In this document: one piece after another, positions 8,754 through 15,756 of the stretch
Layout: every line of letters begins with the position of its first letter
Numbering within the stretch: the first letter of the stretch is position 1
Assembly: GCF_902706185.1 (NCBI RefSeq)
Contig: NZ_CACSJM010000019.1
Span: 1 to 55,565 of the forward strand
Source of the DNA: Roseomonas sp. 18066
GTDB lineage: Bacteria > Pseudomonadota > Alphaproteobacteria > Acetobacterales > Acetobacteraceae
DNA length: 55,565 nt
Reading direction: 5' to 3'
Translations under genes and position numbers: made by a program
Notes under the pieces: generated by a model
Databases searched by the model: none
What the model was told of the DNA's origin: nothing
The model's input: the letters and a program-made list of their open reading frames with translations, nothing else

Positions 8754-10211
8754 ATGCCCGATTTCGACCTCGTCATCCGCAACGGCCGGGTGGCGACCGC
8801 CAGCGAGACCTTTCTGTCCGACATCGGCATCCGGGATGGCATGGTCGTGGCCCTGGCGCGCAACCTGCCCGCCGGCGCGCGCGAGATCGACGCCACCGGC
8901 AAGCTGGTGCTGCCCGGCGGCGTCGACACGCATTGCCATGTCGACGAGCCGCGCGCGCCGCCGACGGCCAGCGCCGACAGCTTCGCCAGCGGCAGCGCCT
9001 CGGCGGCGGCGGGCGGCACCACCAGCCTGATCTGCTTCGCCAAGCAGGGGCCCAGCATCTCGGCGACCGACGCGGTGGCGGCGCATCACGAGCGCGCCCG
9101 CCGCGCCCGCATCGACTATTCGTTCCATATCACCCTGACGGACCCGACGCCCGAGGTGTTGGAGCAGCAGCTGCCGGCGCTCGTCGAGGCTGGACACCGC
9201 AGCTTCAAGATTTTTCTGACCTATTCGGGCTCGCGCATCACCGACGGGCAGGCGCTCAAGGTCCTGGCGGCGGGGCGCAAGCTGGGCGCGCTCGTGTGCA
9301 TCCACGCCGAGCATCATGAACTCATCGAGTTCTACACCGAGGCGCTGGTCGCGGCCGGGCTGACGGCGCCGAAGTACCACGCCTGGGCCAAGCCGATGAT
9401 CGTCGAGCGCGAATGCGTCCACCGCGTCTGCGCCCTGGCCGAGGCGCTGGACACGCCGATTCAGGTCTTCCACGTCTCCGGCGCCGCGGCGGCCGAGGAG
9501 ATCGCCCGCGCCCAGGGCCGCGGCCTCAAGGTCTGGGCCGAGACCTGCCCGCAATACCTGGTGCTGACCGAGCAGGACCTGGACCGCCCCGGCTTCGAGG
9601 GCGCCAAGTTCATCTTCAGCCCGGCCGGCCGCACCACCGCCGACCAGGAGGCGCTGTGGGAGGCGATCCGCCGCGGCACCATCTTCAACGTCACCTCCGA
9701 CCATGCGCCGACCCGCTATGCCGGGCCGGACGGCAAGCTGGCCTTCGGCGCCGACGCCCCCTTCACCAAGGTGCCGAACGGCGTGCCGGGCCTGGCCGCC
9801 CGCCTGCCGATCCTGTTCAGCGAGGGCGTGGCCAAGGGCCGCATCGACCTGCAGACCTTCGTCGCCATCACCGCCACCAACCCGGCCAAGCTCTTCGGCC
9901 TGGCGCCGCGCAAGGGCACCATCGCCATCGGCGCGGATGCCGACATCGCCATCTGGGACCCGGAGCGGCAGGTGACGCTCACCAACGACCTGATGCTGCA
10001 CGACAACGACCACACCCCCTATGAGGGCATGCAGGTGACCGGCTGGCCGGAGATCACCCTGGTCCGCGGCGTCCCCGTGGTCGAGCATGGCAAGGTGGTG
10101 GCCGCCGAGGGCCATGGCCAGTTCCTGGCGCGCGGGCCTTACGACTTCATCGCCCCGCGCGGCGTCTTCCCGACCCCCTTCAACCCGGTCGACCGCGTGG
10201 TCGTGGGCTGA
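8754..10211 (+). CDS. hydA: Dihydropyrimidinase / D-hydantoinase family amidohydrolase
   Basis: 485-residue cyclic amidohydrolase that opens dihydropyrimidine or hydantoin rings. Metal ligands are readable: H60 and H62 in GGVDTHCHVDEP, the lysine to be carbamylated K152 in SFKIFLTYSG, H184 in VCIHAEHHE, H240 in VFHVSG and D316 in VTSDHAPTR. C-terminal strands with IAIGADADIAIWDP close the small beta domain. Start ATG 8754 follows a GGAGCC element. msrB follows 79 bases later. No dihydropyrimidine dehydrogenase or ureidopropionase gene is adjacent, so the pathway is unknown; the atzG-atzE-hpxZ set at 29-31 kb is another amide-hydrolysis module in the window. Confidence 0.88.
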   Translation: MPDFDLVIRNGRVATASETFLSDIGIRDGMVVALARNLPAGAREIDATGKLVLPGGVDTHCHVDEPRAPPTASADSFASGSASAAAGGTTSLICFAKQGPSISATDAVAAHHERARRARIDYSFHITLTDPTPEVLEQQLPALVEAGHRSFKIFLTYSGSRITDGQALKVLAAGRKLGALVCIHAEHHELIEFYTEALVAAGLTAPKYHAWAKPMIVERECVHRVCALAEALDTPIQVFHVSGAAAAEEIARAQGRGLKVWAETCPQYLVLTEQDLDRPGFEGAKFIFSPAGRTTADQEALWEAIRRGTIFNVTSDHAPTRYAGPDGKLAFGADAPFTKVPNGVPGLAARLPILFSEGVAKGRIDLQTFVAITATNPAKLFGLAPRKGTIAIGADADIAIWDPERQVTLTNDLMLHDNDHTPYEGMQVTGWPEITLVRGVPVVEHGKVVAAEGHGQFLARGPYDFIAPRGVFPTPFNPVDRVVVG

Positions 10212-10290
10212 GATCCGGCCGGGCCGCGTCTCGACAGCGCGGCCTGGCCGCCCAATATCTGGCGCCGAACCAGCACAGGAGGCCTCCCTC

Positions 10291-10695
10291 ATGGACACCG
10301 CGACCTATCCGGTGACGCGCTCCGACGCGGAATGGCGCCAGCGCCTGACGCCCGAGCAGTATCGCATCATGCGCGCCCATGGCACCGAGCGCCCGGGCAG
10401 CTGCGCCCTGCTGCAGGAGAAGCGCTCCGGCACCTTCTCCTGCGTCGGCTGCGACACCCCGCTCTTCGCCAGCAACGGCAAGTTCGAGAGCGGCACCGGC
10501 TGGCCCAGCTTCGGCGCGCCGATCGAGGGCTCGGTCGAGACCACCACCGACCGCAGCCATGGCATGCTCCGCACCGAGGTGCATTGCGCCACCTGCGGCA
10601 GCCATATGGGCCATGTCTTCCCGGACGGCCCGCCGCCGACGTTCCAGCGCTACTGCATCAACGGCGTCGCCCTGAACTTCCAGCCCGACGCCTGA
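10291..10695 (+). CDS. msrB: Peptide-methionine (R)-S-oxide reductase MsrB
   Basis: 134-residue repair enzyme that reduces methionine-R-sulfoxide in proteins. The structural zinc cysteines are C51/C54 (CVGCD) and C99/C102 (CATCG). The catalytic cysteine is C122 in RYCINGVALNF, and the substrate loop GTGWPSF is at 68-74. Start ATG 10291 has AGGAGG eight bases upstream; the longer frame back to 10087 is antisense-like filler inside the hydantoinase. Its stop shares a base with the start of the next gene (TGATG), so the two are translationally coupled. Confidence 0.95.
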   Translation: MDTATYPVTRSDAEWRQRLTPEQYRIMRAHGTERPGSCALLQEKRSGTFSCVGCDTPLFASNGKFESGTGWPSFGAPIEGSVETTTDRSHGMLRTEVHCATCGSHMGHVFPDGPPPTFQRYCINGVALNFQPDA

Positions 10696-11555
10696 TGCCC
10701 CGCGCGGCGCCCCGTGACGCCTTCCGCCGCCTGCTGGCGGCGGAGGGCTGCGTCCACCCGGCCTCGGTCTGCGACCCGCTGGCCGCCCGCATCGCCGACG
10801 CGCTCGGCTTCGAATGCGGCATCCTGGCGGGGTCCACCGCGGCGCTCGCGGTGCTGGGCTCGCCCGACCTGGTGCTGCTGACCCTGACCGAATTCGCGGA
10901 ACAGGCCCGCCGCGTCACCCGCGCCGCGGACCTGCCGCTGCTGGTCGATGCCGATCACGGCTATGGCAACGCCCTGTCGGCGCAGCGGACGGTGCAGGAG
11001 CTGGAAGCCGCCGGCATCGCCGCCATGACGCTGGAGGACACGGCGCTGCCCGCGCCCTATGGCAGCACCGCGCCCCAGCTCACCTCGGTCGAGGAAGGCG
11101 CCGGCAAGCTGCGCGCGGCGCTGGCCGCCCGGCGCGACCCCGGGCTGGTGATCCTGGGCCGCACCGGGGCGCTGGCCATTTCCGGGCTGGACGACACCCT
11201 GGCCCGGGTCCGCGCCTATGCCGCCACCGGGGTCGATGGCCTGTTCTTCTCCAGCGTTTCTTCCCGTGAGGAGATCGCCGCCATCCGCGCGGTGACCGAG
11301 CTGCCGCTGGTCGTGGCGTTCAACGGCGCCGCCGTCGCCGACCGGGACTGGCTGGCGGGGCAGGGGGTGCGCATCGCCCTCCAAGGCCATCAGCCGATCA
11401 TGGCCGCGACCCAGGCGGTCGAGGCCACGCTGCGGGCGCTGCGCGAGGGCACGGCGCCGGGCGACCTGCCCGGCCTGGCCCCCGCCGCCACCATGGCGCG
11501 GCTGACCCAGGCCGAGGAATACCGCCAGAAGGCCCGCGACTACCTGGGCGGCTGA
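10695..11555 (+). CDS. Isocitrate lyase / PEP mutase family protein (oxaloacetate decarboxylase-like)
   Basis: 286-residue TIM-barrel protein of the PEP mutase/isocitrate lyase superfamily. It has the SVCDPLAARIA opening, the Mg-binding DADHGYGN, the TLEDT segment and ILGRTGAL. The isocitrate-lyase KKCGH-type catalytic cysteine loop is absent. Together with the size this suggests an oxaloacetate decarboxylase or carboxy-phosphonoenolpyruvate-type member rather than isocitrate lyase. ATG 10695 overlaps the msrB stop by one base; upstream frame extension is inside msrB. An aldo/keto reductase follows 63 bases on. Confidence 0.85.
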   Translation: MPRAAPRDAFRRLLAAEGCVHPASVCDPLAARIADALGFECGILAGSTAALAVLGSPDLVLLTLTEFAEQARRVTRAADLPLLVDADHGYGNALSAQRTVQELEAAGIAAMTLEDTALPAPYGSTAPQLTSVEEGAGKLRAALAARRDPGLVILGRTGALAISGLDDTLARVRAYAATGVDGLFFSSVSSREEIAAIRAVTELPLVVAFNGAAVADRDWLAGQGVRIALQGHQPIMAATQAVEATLRALREGTAPGDLPGLAPAATMARLTQAEEYRQKARDYLGG

Positions 11556-11618
11556 CTCCCCTGGCGTCTGCCCGGCCCGGACGGCACACTGCCGCCCGAA
11601 GCAGGGAGGACCGCCAGA

Positions 11619-12608
11619 ATGGCGTTGGATGTCAGGAATTTCGGGCCCGAGGGCTGGCCTGTCGCGCGCTTCGGCATGGGCTGCGGCGGCGTCGGCGGGC
11701 TGATGGTCCGCGGCGCCCCGGCCGACCAGGACCGCGTCATCGGCCGCGCGCTGGAGGCCGGCATCACCTATTTCGACACCGCCGTGCAGTATGGCAACGG
11801 CGCCTCGGAGGAAAACCTCGGCCGGGTGCTGCGCGCGCTGAAGCCGCGCCAGGCGCTGGTCGGCACCAAGGTGCGCATCCCCTCGGCCGAGTTCGGCGAC
11901 ATCGCCGGCTGGATCACCCGCTCGCTGGAGGGCAGCCTGGCCCGCCTGCAGCGCGACCAGGTCGATATCTTCTATCTGCACAACGAGATCGGCCTGGCCG
12001 GGGGCGGCGAGACGCTGTCCGTCCGGCAGGTGCTGGAAGAAGTGGTTCCCGCCTTCCAGGCGCTGCAGGCCGCCGGGAAGTTCAGGCTGCCGGCGATCAC
12101 CGCGCTGGGCGAGACGGCAGCGCTGCAGCAGGTGCTGGACACCGGCTTCTTCGGCGCGGCGCAGGTGGTCTACAACCTGTTGAACCCCTCGGCCGGGGCC
12201 GATGTGCCGGCCGGCTTCCCGGCGCAGAACTACGAGAAGCTGCTGCTGCGCTGCCAGGCGGCGCGGATCGGCACGGTGGGCATCCGCGTGCTGGCCGGCG
12301 GCGCGCTCAGCGGCACCACCACGCGGCATCCGGTGGCCAGCGCCGCGCCGCCGCCGCTCGGCTCCGGCCGCAGTTTTGCGGAAGACATCGCCCGCGCCGC
12401 CGATCTGGCGCCGCTGGTGACCGAGGGCTTCGCGGCCTCCCTGCCGGAGGCGGCGATCCGCTTCGCCCTGACGCCGCCCGGGCCGGACGTGCTGCTGGTC
12501 GGCACCGCCAGTCCGGAAGAATTCGACGGTGCGCTGGCCGCCATCGCCCGCGGCCCGCTGCCGCCCGAGGCGCTGGCGCTGGTGCAGAAGATCGAGGCGG
12601 CCTTCTAG
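11619..12608 (+). CDS. Aldo/keto reductase
   Basis: 329-residue NADPH-type aldo/keto reductase. The usual catalytic residues are visible: Asp and Tyr in YFDTAVQYGNG, Lys in LVGTKV and His in IFYLHNE. The end of the barrel has VLLVGTASPEEF, the common phosphate-binding turn. The wording is closest to the aldose 1-dehydrogenase/L-glyceraldehyde reductase-like branch, but the substrate cannot be told. An AGGGAGGA ribosome site lies just upstream of ATG 11619. The stop is interlocked with the convergent XRE-cupin gene in a CTAG. Confidence 0.88.
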   Translation: MALDVRNFGPEGWPVARFGMGCGGVGGLMVRGAPADQDRVIGRALEAGITYFDTAVQYGNGASEENLGRVLRALKPRQALVGTKVRIPSAEFGDIAGWITRSLEGSLARLQRDQVDIFYLHNEIGLAGGGETLSVRQVLEEVVPAFQALQAAGKFRLPAITALGETAALQQVLDTGFFGAAQVVYNLLNPSAGADVPAGFPAQNYEKLLLRCQAARIGTVGIRVLAGGALSGTTTRHPVASAAPPPLGSGRSFAEDIARAADLAPLVTEGFAASLPEAAIRFALTPPGPDVLLVGTASPEEFDGALAAIARGPLPPEALALVQKIEAAF

Positions 12609-13198
12609 CCTTCGCCCAAGGGGCGGCGCGCGGCCTGGCCGGGGTCATAGGTCACCGAGACCAGCCGCGCCTTGCCGCGCCCGTGCCGCACGAAGCCATG
12701 CGGCACGCGGCTGTCGATATAGAGGCTGTCGCCGCGCCCCAGCAGCAGCGGCGGCTGGCCCTGCAGATGCACCTCGACGCTGCCCTCGAGGACGAACAGA
12801 AATTCCTCGCCGGCATGGCTGCTCCATTCGCCGGCGGCGGGCGGGGCGGCGCTGTCGATGGTCATGACGATGGGCAGCATCGCCTTGGCCTCCAGCTGCG
12901 CGGCATGCATGGCATAGGCATAGCGCGCATGGCGGAAATCGGCGGTGTCGCCGGCGCGGGTCAGCACCTGCGCCGGGCGCGGCGCCTCGGCGGGCTGGTC
13001 GGCGATCAGCTGCTCGAAGGGGATGCCGAGGCCGACAGCGATCTTGCGCAGCGTGCCATAGACCGGCGAGACCTGCCCGTTCTCGATTTTCGACAGCGTG
13101 GAAATGGCGACGCCGCTGCGCCCGCCCAGCGCCACCAGCGTCATCCCCTGCAGGCCGCGCAGCCGCTTCAGCCGCGCGCCAAGTTCTTCACCCTTCAT
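12605..13198 (-). CDS. XRE-family regulator with C-terminal cupin domain
   Basis: 197-residue regulator. An N-terminal HTH_3 domain (about 8-62: LKRLRGLQGMTLVALGGRSG, STLSKIENGQVSP) is followed by a cupin_2 domain (about 115-185) with the EWSSHAGEEFLFVLEGSVEV strand pair and GDSLYIDSRVPHGF. The type is common in polyamine and amino-acid catabolism (PuuR style), the cupin sensing a small ligand. It is divergent from the kinase-aminotransferase pair starting at 13313, with 114 bases between the starts, so control of that pair is the simplest reading. Confidence 0.88.
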   Translation of the reverse strand: MKGEELGARLKRLRGLQGMTLVALGGRSGVAISTLSKIENGQVSPVYGTLRKIAVGLGIPFEQLIADQPAEAPRPAQVLTRAGDTADFRHARYAYAMHAAQLEAKAMLPIVMTIDSAAPPAAGEWSSHAGEEFLFVLEGSVEVHLQGQPPLLLGRGDSLYIDSRVPHGFVRHGRGKARLVSVTYDPGQAARRPLGEG

Positions 13199-13312
13199 GC
13201 CGCCAGGCTAGCACGCGCGCCGATTTTCTTTTAGGAAAATTCTGCATTGACCGGTGCCGGGCCGCGGCCCATGCTCGGCCCGACGACGCTGCCGGCGGGG
13301 AGGCCGTGCCCG
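13199..13312. promoter_or_regulatory. Divergent promoter region, XRE-cupin / kinase
   Basis: 114 bases between divergent starts with an AT-rich patch (ATTTTCTTTTAGGAAAATTCTGCATTG, positions 13222-13248, cited as one block). It contains TTTTC/GAAAA inverted halves around TTTTAG, a plausible operator or promoter core. Confidence 0.45.
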
Positions 13313-14368
13313 ATGACCACCCGCTACGCCCCCGGCAGCATGACCGCCCAGGCCGCCCCCGTGGCGCCGGCGGAGGCCGAGGCGATCTTCGCCCGCGAAT
13401 TCGGCGCCCCGGGCCAGGCGAAGCGCCTGATCGGCGAGCGCGACCAGAATTTCGCCCTGACGACCGAAGACGGCCGCGCGGTGATGCTGAAGCTGATCCA
13501 CCCGGCGGAAGACCCGGCGGTCACCGATTTCCAGACCCAGGTGCTGCTGCAGGTCGAGCGCGCCGATCCCACCATCCCGGTGCAGCGGGTGATCCGCGCG
13601 ACCGACGGCGCCGCCGACAAGCCGGTGGTGCTCGCCGATGGCAGCACCCGCCGCCTGCGCATGGTTTCTTTTCTTCCCGGCCGCATCCAGCGCGGCCTGC
13701 CGCCGAGCGCCCCGCGAGGGCGGGAACTGGGAGAAATCCTGGCGCGCATCCAGCTGGCCCTGGCCGATTTCGCGCATCCCGCCGACAGCCACGAGATCGC
13801 CTGGGACATCGCCTACACCGACCGCCAGCGCGTCGTGGTGCCCGAGATCGAAGATCCGCATCGCCGGGCGCTGCTGGTGGAGGGCCTCGACCGCTTCGAC
13901 GCGATCCGTCCGGCGATGGCAGCGCTGCGGCGCCAGGTCGTGCACAACGACCTCAGCTACGACAATGTCGTGGTGGACGAGCAGAATCCCGACCGCGTCG
14001 CCGGCGTGCTGGATTTCGGCGATGCGACGCGCACCGCGGTGGTCAACGACCTGGCCGTCGCCTGCGCCTACAACCTGGCCGAGGCGGGCGACCCGCTGGA
14101 CGGCGTGCTGCCGCTGGTCGCCGGCTTCCACGCCACCCGGCCGCTGCTGCCCGAGGAGGTGGCGCTGCTGGCCGAGCTGACCATCGCGCGCATGGTGGTG
14201 CGGGTCGGCATCACCGAATGGCGGGCGGTCCGCTTCCCCGAGAACCGCGACTATATCCTGCGCACCACGCCGATGACCTGGCGGCTGCTCGAGGTCCTGC
14301 TGCGTCAAGATCCGCAGCAGCAATGGCAAAAAATGCTGCGCGCCTGCGCGATGGAGGAGATCCGATGA
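13313..14368 (+). CDS. Phosphotransferase (APH family), hydroxylysine kinase-like
   Basis: 351-residue small-molecule kinase of the aminoglycoside phosphotransferase/choline kinase fold. The catalytic loop VVHNDLSYDNVVV and Mg-binding LDFGDAT are both intact, and the lobe opening IGERDQNFALTT fits nucleotide binding. Pairing with a class III PLP enzyme four bases downstream (ATGA overlap at 14365-14368) matches the known partnership of hydroxylysine kinase with 5-phosphohydroxylysine phospho-lyase, so an amino-alcohol is the likely substrate. That function is inference from context. The start ATG 13313 has GGGGAGG about 10 bases upstream; ATG 13340 is an alternative. Confidence 0.82.
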   Translation: MTTRYAPGSMTAQAAPVAPAEAEAIFAREFGAPGQAKRLIGERDQNFALTTEDGRAVMLKLIHPAEDPAVTDFQTQVLLQVERADPTIPVQRVIRATDGAADKPVVLADGSTRRLRMVSFLPGRIQRGLPPSAPRGRELGEILARIQLALADFAHPADSHEIAWDIAYTDRQRVVVPEIEDPHRRALLVEGLDRFDAIRPAMAALRRQVVHNDLSYDNVVVDEQNPDRVAGVLDFGDATRTAVVNDLAVACAYNLAEAGDPLDGVLPLVAGFHATRPLLPEEVALLAELTIARMVVRVGITEWRAVRFPENRDYILRTTPMTWRLLEVLLRQDPQQQWQKMLRACAMEEIR

Positions 14369-15696
14369 CCCTGATCAGTGGCGGCATGGTCAATGCCTTC
14401 GATCCCGCCGGCGCCGCCGGGCTGGATGACGACCGGCGCAGCATGGTCGAGCGCCGCGCCAGGCTGCTCGGCCCCGGCTACAAGCTGTTCTACGACGAGC
14501 CGGTGCATTTCGTGCGGGCCCAGGGCGTCTATCTCTATGACGCCCAGGGGGAAGAATATCTCGACGTCTACAACAACGTCCCCTCCGTCGGGCATTGCCA
14601 TCCGCGGGTGGTGGAGGCGGTGTCGCGGCAGCTCGGCATCCTGAACACCCACACCCGCTACCTGCATGATTCCATCCTGGATTATGCCGAGCAGCTGCTG
14701 GCGACATTCCCGGCCGAGATCGGCCATGTGATGTTCACCTGCACCGGCAGCGAGGCCTCGGACCTCGCCATGCGCATCGCCCGCCACGTCACCGGCGGCA
14801 GCGGCTTCATCGTCACCGCCAATGCCTATCATGGCCACACCATCGCCGTGTCGCAGGTCTCGCCCTCGATGGGCGAGCATGTGCCGCTCGGCGTGCATAC
14901 CCGCGTCGTGCCGGCGCCCGACGCCTATCGCAGCGAGGGCGATCTGGGCGCGGTCTTCGCGGCTCAGGTCGAGGCGGCGATCGCCGACATGCGCCGCCAC
15001 GGCATCCGCTTCGCCGGTTTCCTGGCTGATTCGCTGTTCTCCAGCGACGGCATCCTCCCCGGGCCGGCCGGCTTCCTGAAGCCGGTGGCCGAGGTGGTGA
15101 GAAAACATGGCGGGCTCTATATCGCGGACGAGGTGCAGCCCGGCTTCGCCCGCACCGGCGACGCCATGTGGGGGTTCCAGCGGCACGGCATCACGCCCGA
15201 CCTGGTGACCATGGGCAAGCCGATGGGCAATGGCATCCCCATCGGCGGCGTCGCGGCGCGGCCCGAGCTGCTCGAGGATTTCGGCCGCAACACCCGCTAC
15301 TTCAACACCTTCGGCGGCAGCCCGATCTGCATTGCCGCGGCCCAGGCGGTGCTCGACGTCATCCGCGACGAGAAGCTGCAGGAAAACTCCCGCATCGTCG
15401 GCCGCGCCATGCTGGACGGCATCCAGGCGCTGGCCGAGAAGCATTCTTCCATTGGCGATGTCCGTGGCGCCGGGCTGTTCGTCGGCGTCGATTTCGTCCG
15501 CGACCGCGCGACGCGCGAGCCCGATGCCGCGCTGGGCCTCAAGGTGGTCAACCGGCTGCGCCAGAAGCGGGTGCTGATCAGCGCCTCCGGGCGCGAGGGC
15601 AACGTGCTGAAGATCCGCCCGCCGCTGCCCTTCTCGCTGGCCGACAACGACCGCTTCCTCGGCCTGCTGGCGGAGACGCTGGCCGAGCTCGCCTGA
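14365..15696 (+). CDS. Class III aminotransferase / phospho-lyase (PHYKPL/ETNPPL-like)
   Basis: 443-residue class III PLP enzyme. Landmarks: YDAQGEEYLDVYNNVPSVGH, MFTCTGSEASDLA, NAYHGHT, the Asp motif LYIADEVQPGFARTG and the PLP lysine in LVTMGKPMGNGIPIGG. The DVYNNV-VGHCHP region and the linkage to a kinase resemble the ethanolamine-phosphate and phosphohydroxylysine phospho-lyases, which eliminate phosphate and ammonia instead of transaminating. Start ATG 14365 overlaps the kinase stop. The gene ends in a CCTCAG repeat tract that also contains the stop of the convergent histidine kinase. Confidence 0.85.
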   Translation: MTLISGGMVNAFDPAGAAGLDDDRRSMVERRARLLGPGYKLFYDEPVHFVRAQGVYLYDAQGEEYLDVYNNVPSVGHCHPRVVEAVSRQLGILNTHTRYLHDSILDYAEQLLATFPAEIGHVMFTCTGSEASDLAMRIARHVTGGSGFIVTANAYHGHTIAVSQVSPSMGEHVPLGVHTRVVPAPDAYRSEGDLGAVFAAQVEAAIADMRRHGIRFAGFLADSLFSSDGILPGPAGFLKPVAEVVRKHGGLYIADEVQPGFARTGDAMWGFQRHGITPDLVTMGKPMGNGIPIGGVAARPELLEDFGRNTRYFNTFGGSPICIAAAQAVLDVIRDEKLQENSRIVGRAMLDGIQALAEKHSSIGDVRGAGLFVGVDFVRDRATREPDAALGLKVVNRLRQKRVLISASGREGNVLKIRPPLPFSLADNDRFLGLLAETLAELA

Positions 15697-15756
15697 ACCT
15701 CAGGAGCCTCAGCCTCAGGGGCCTCAGGGGCCTCAGCCTCAGGGCCCTCAGCCTCA
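15697..15756. repeat. CCTCAG tandem repeat between convergent stops
   Basis: About eight CCTCAG units (for example at 15698, 15707, 15713, 15722, 15731, 15737 and 15752) in 60 bases, spaced 6 or 9 bases. Read leftward they give CTGAGG, and the stop of the histidine kinase gene (15754-15756) lies in the last unit. No hairpin of terminator type is evident. Looks like slippage expansion. Confidence 0.85.

Noticed and set aside
5876..9058. 1060-codon open frame on the minus strand
   Set aside because: It is antisense to the MFS, SDR and hydantoinase genes and is rich in Arg, Gly, Ala and Gln with no domain text. In DNA this GC-rich the mirror frame of a real gene often stays open.
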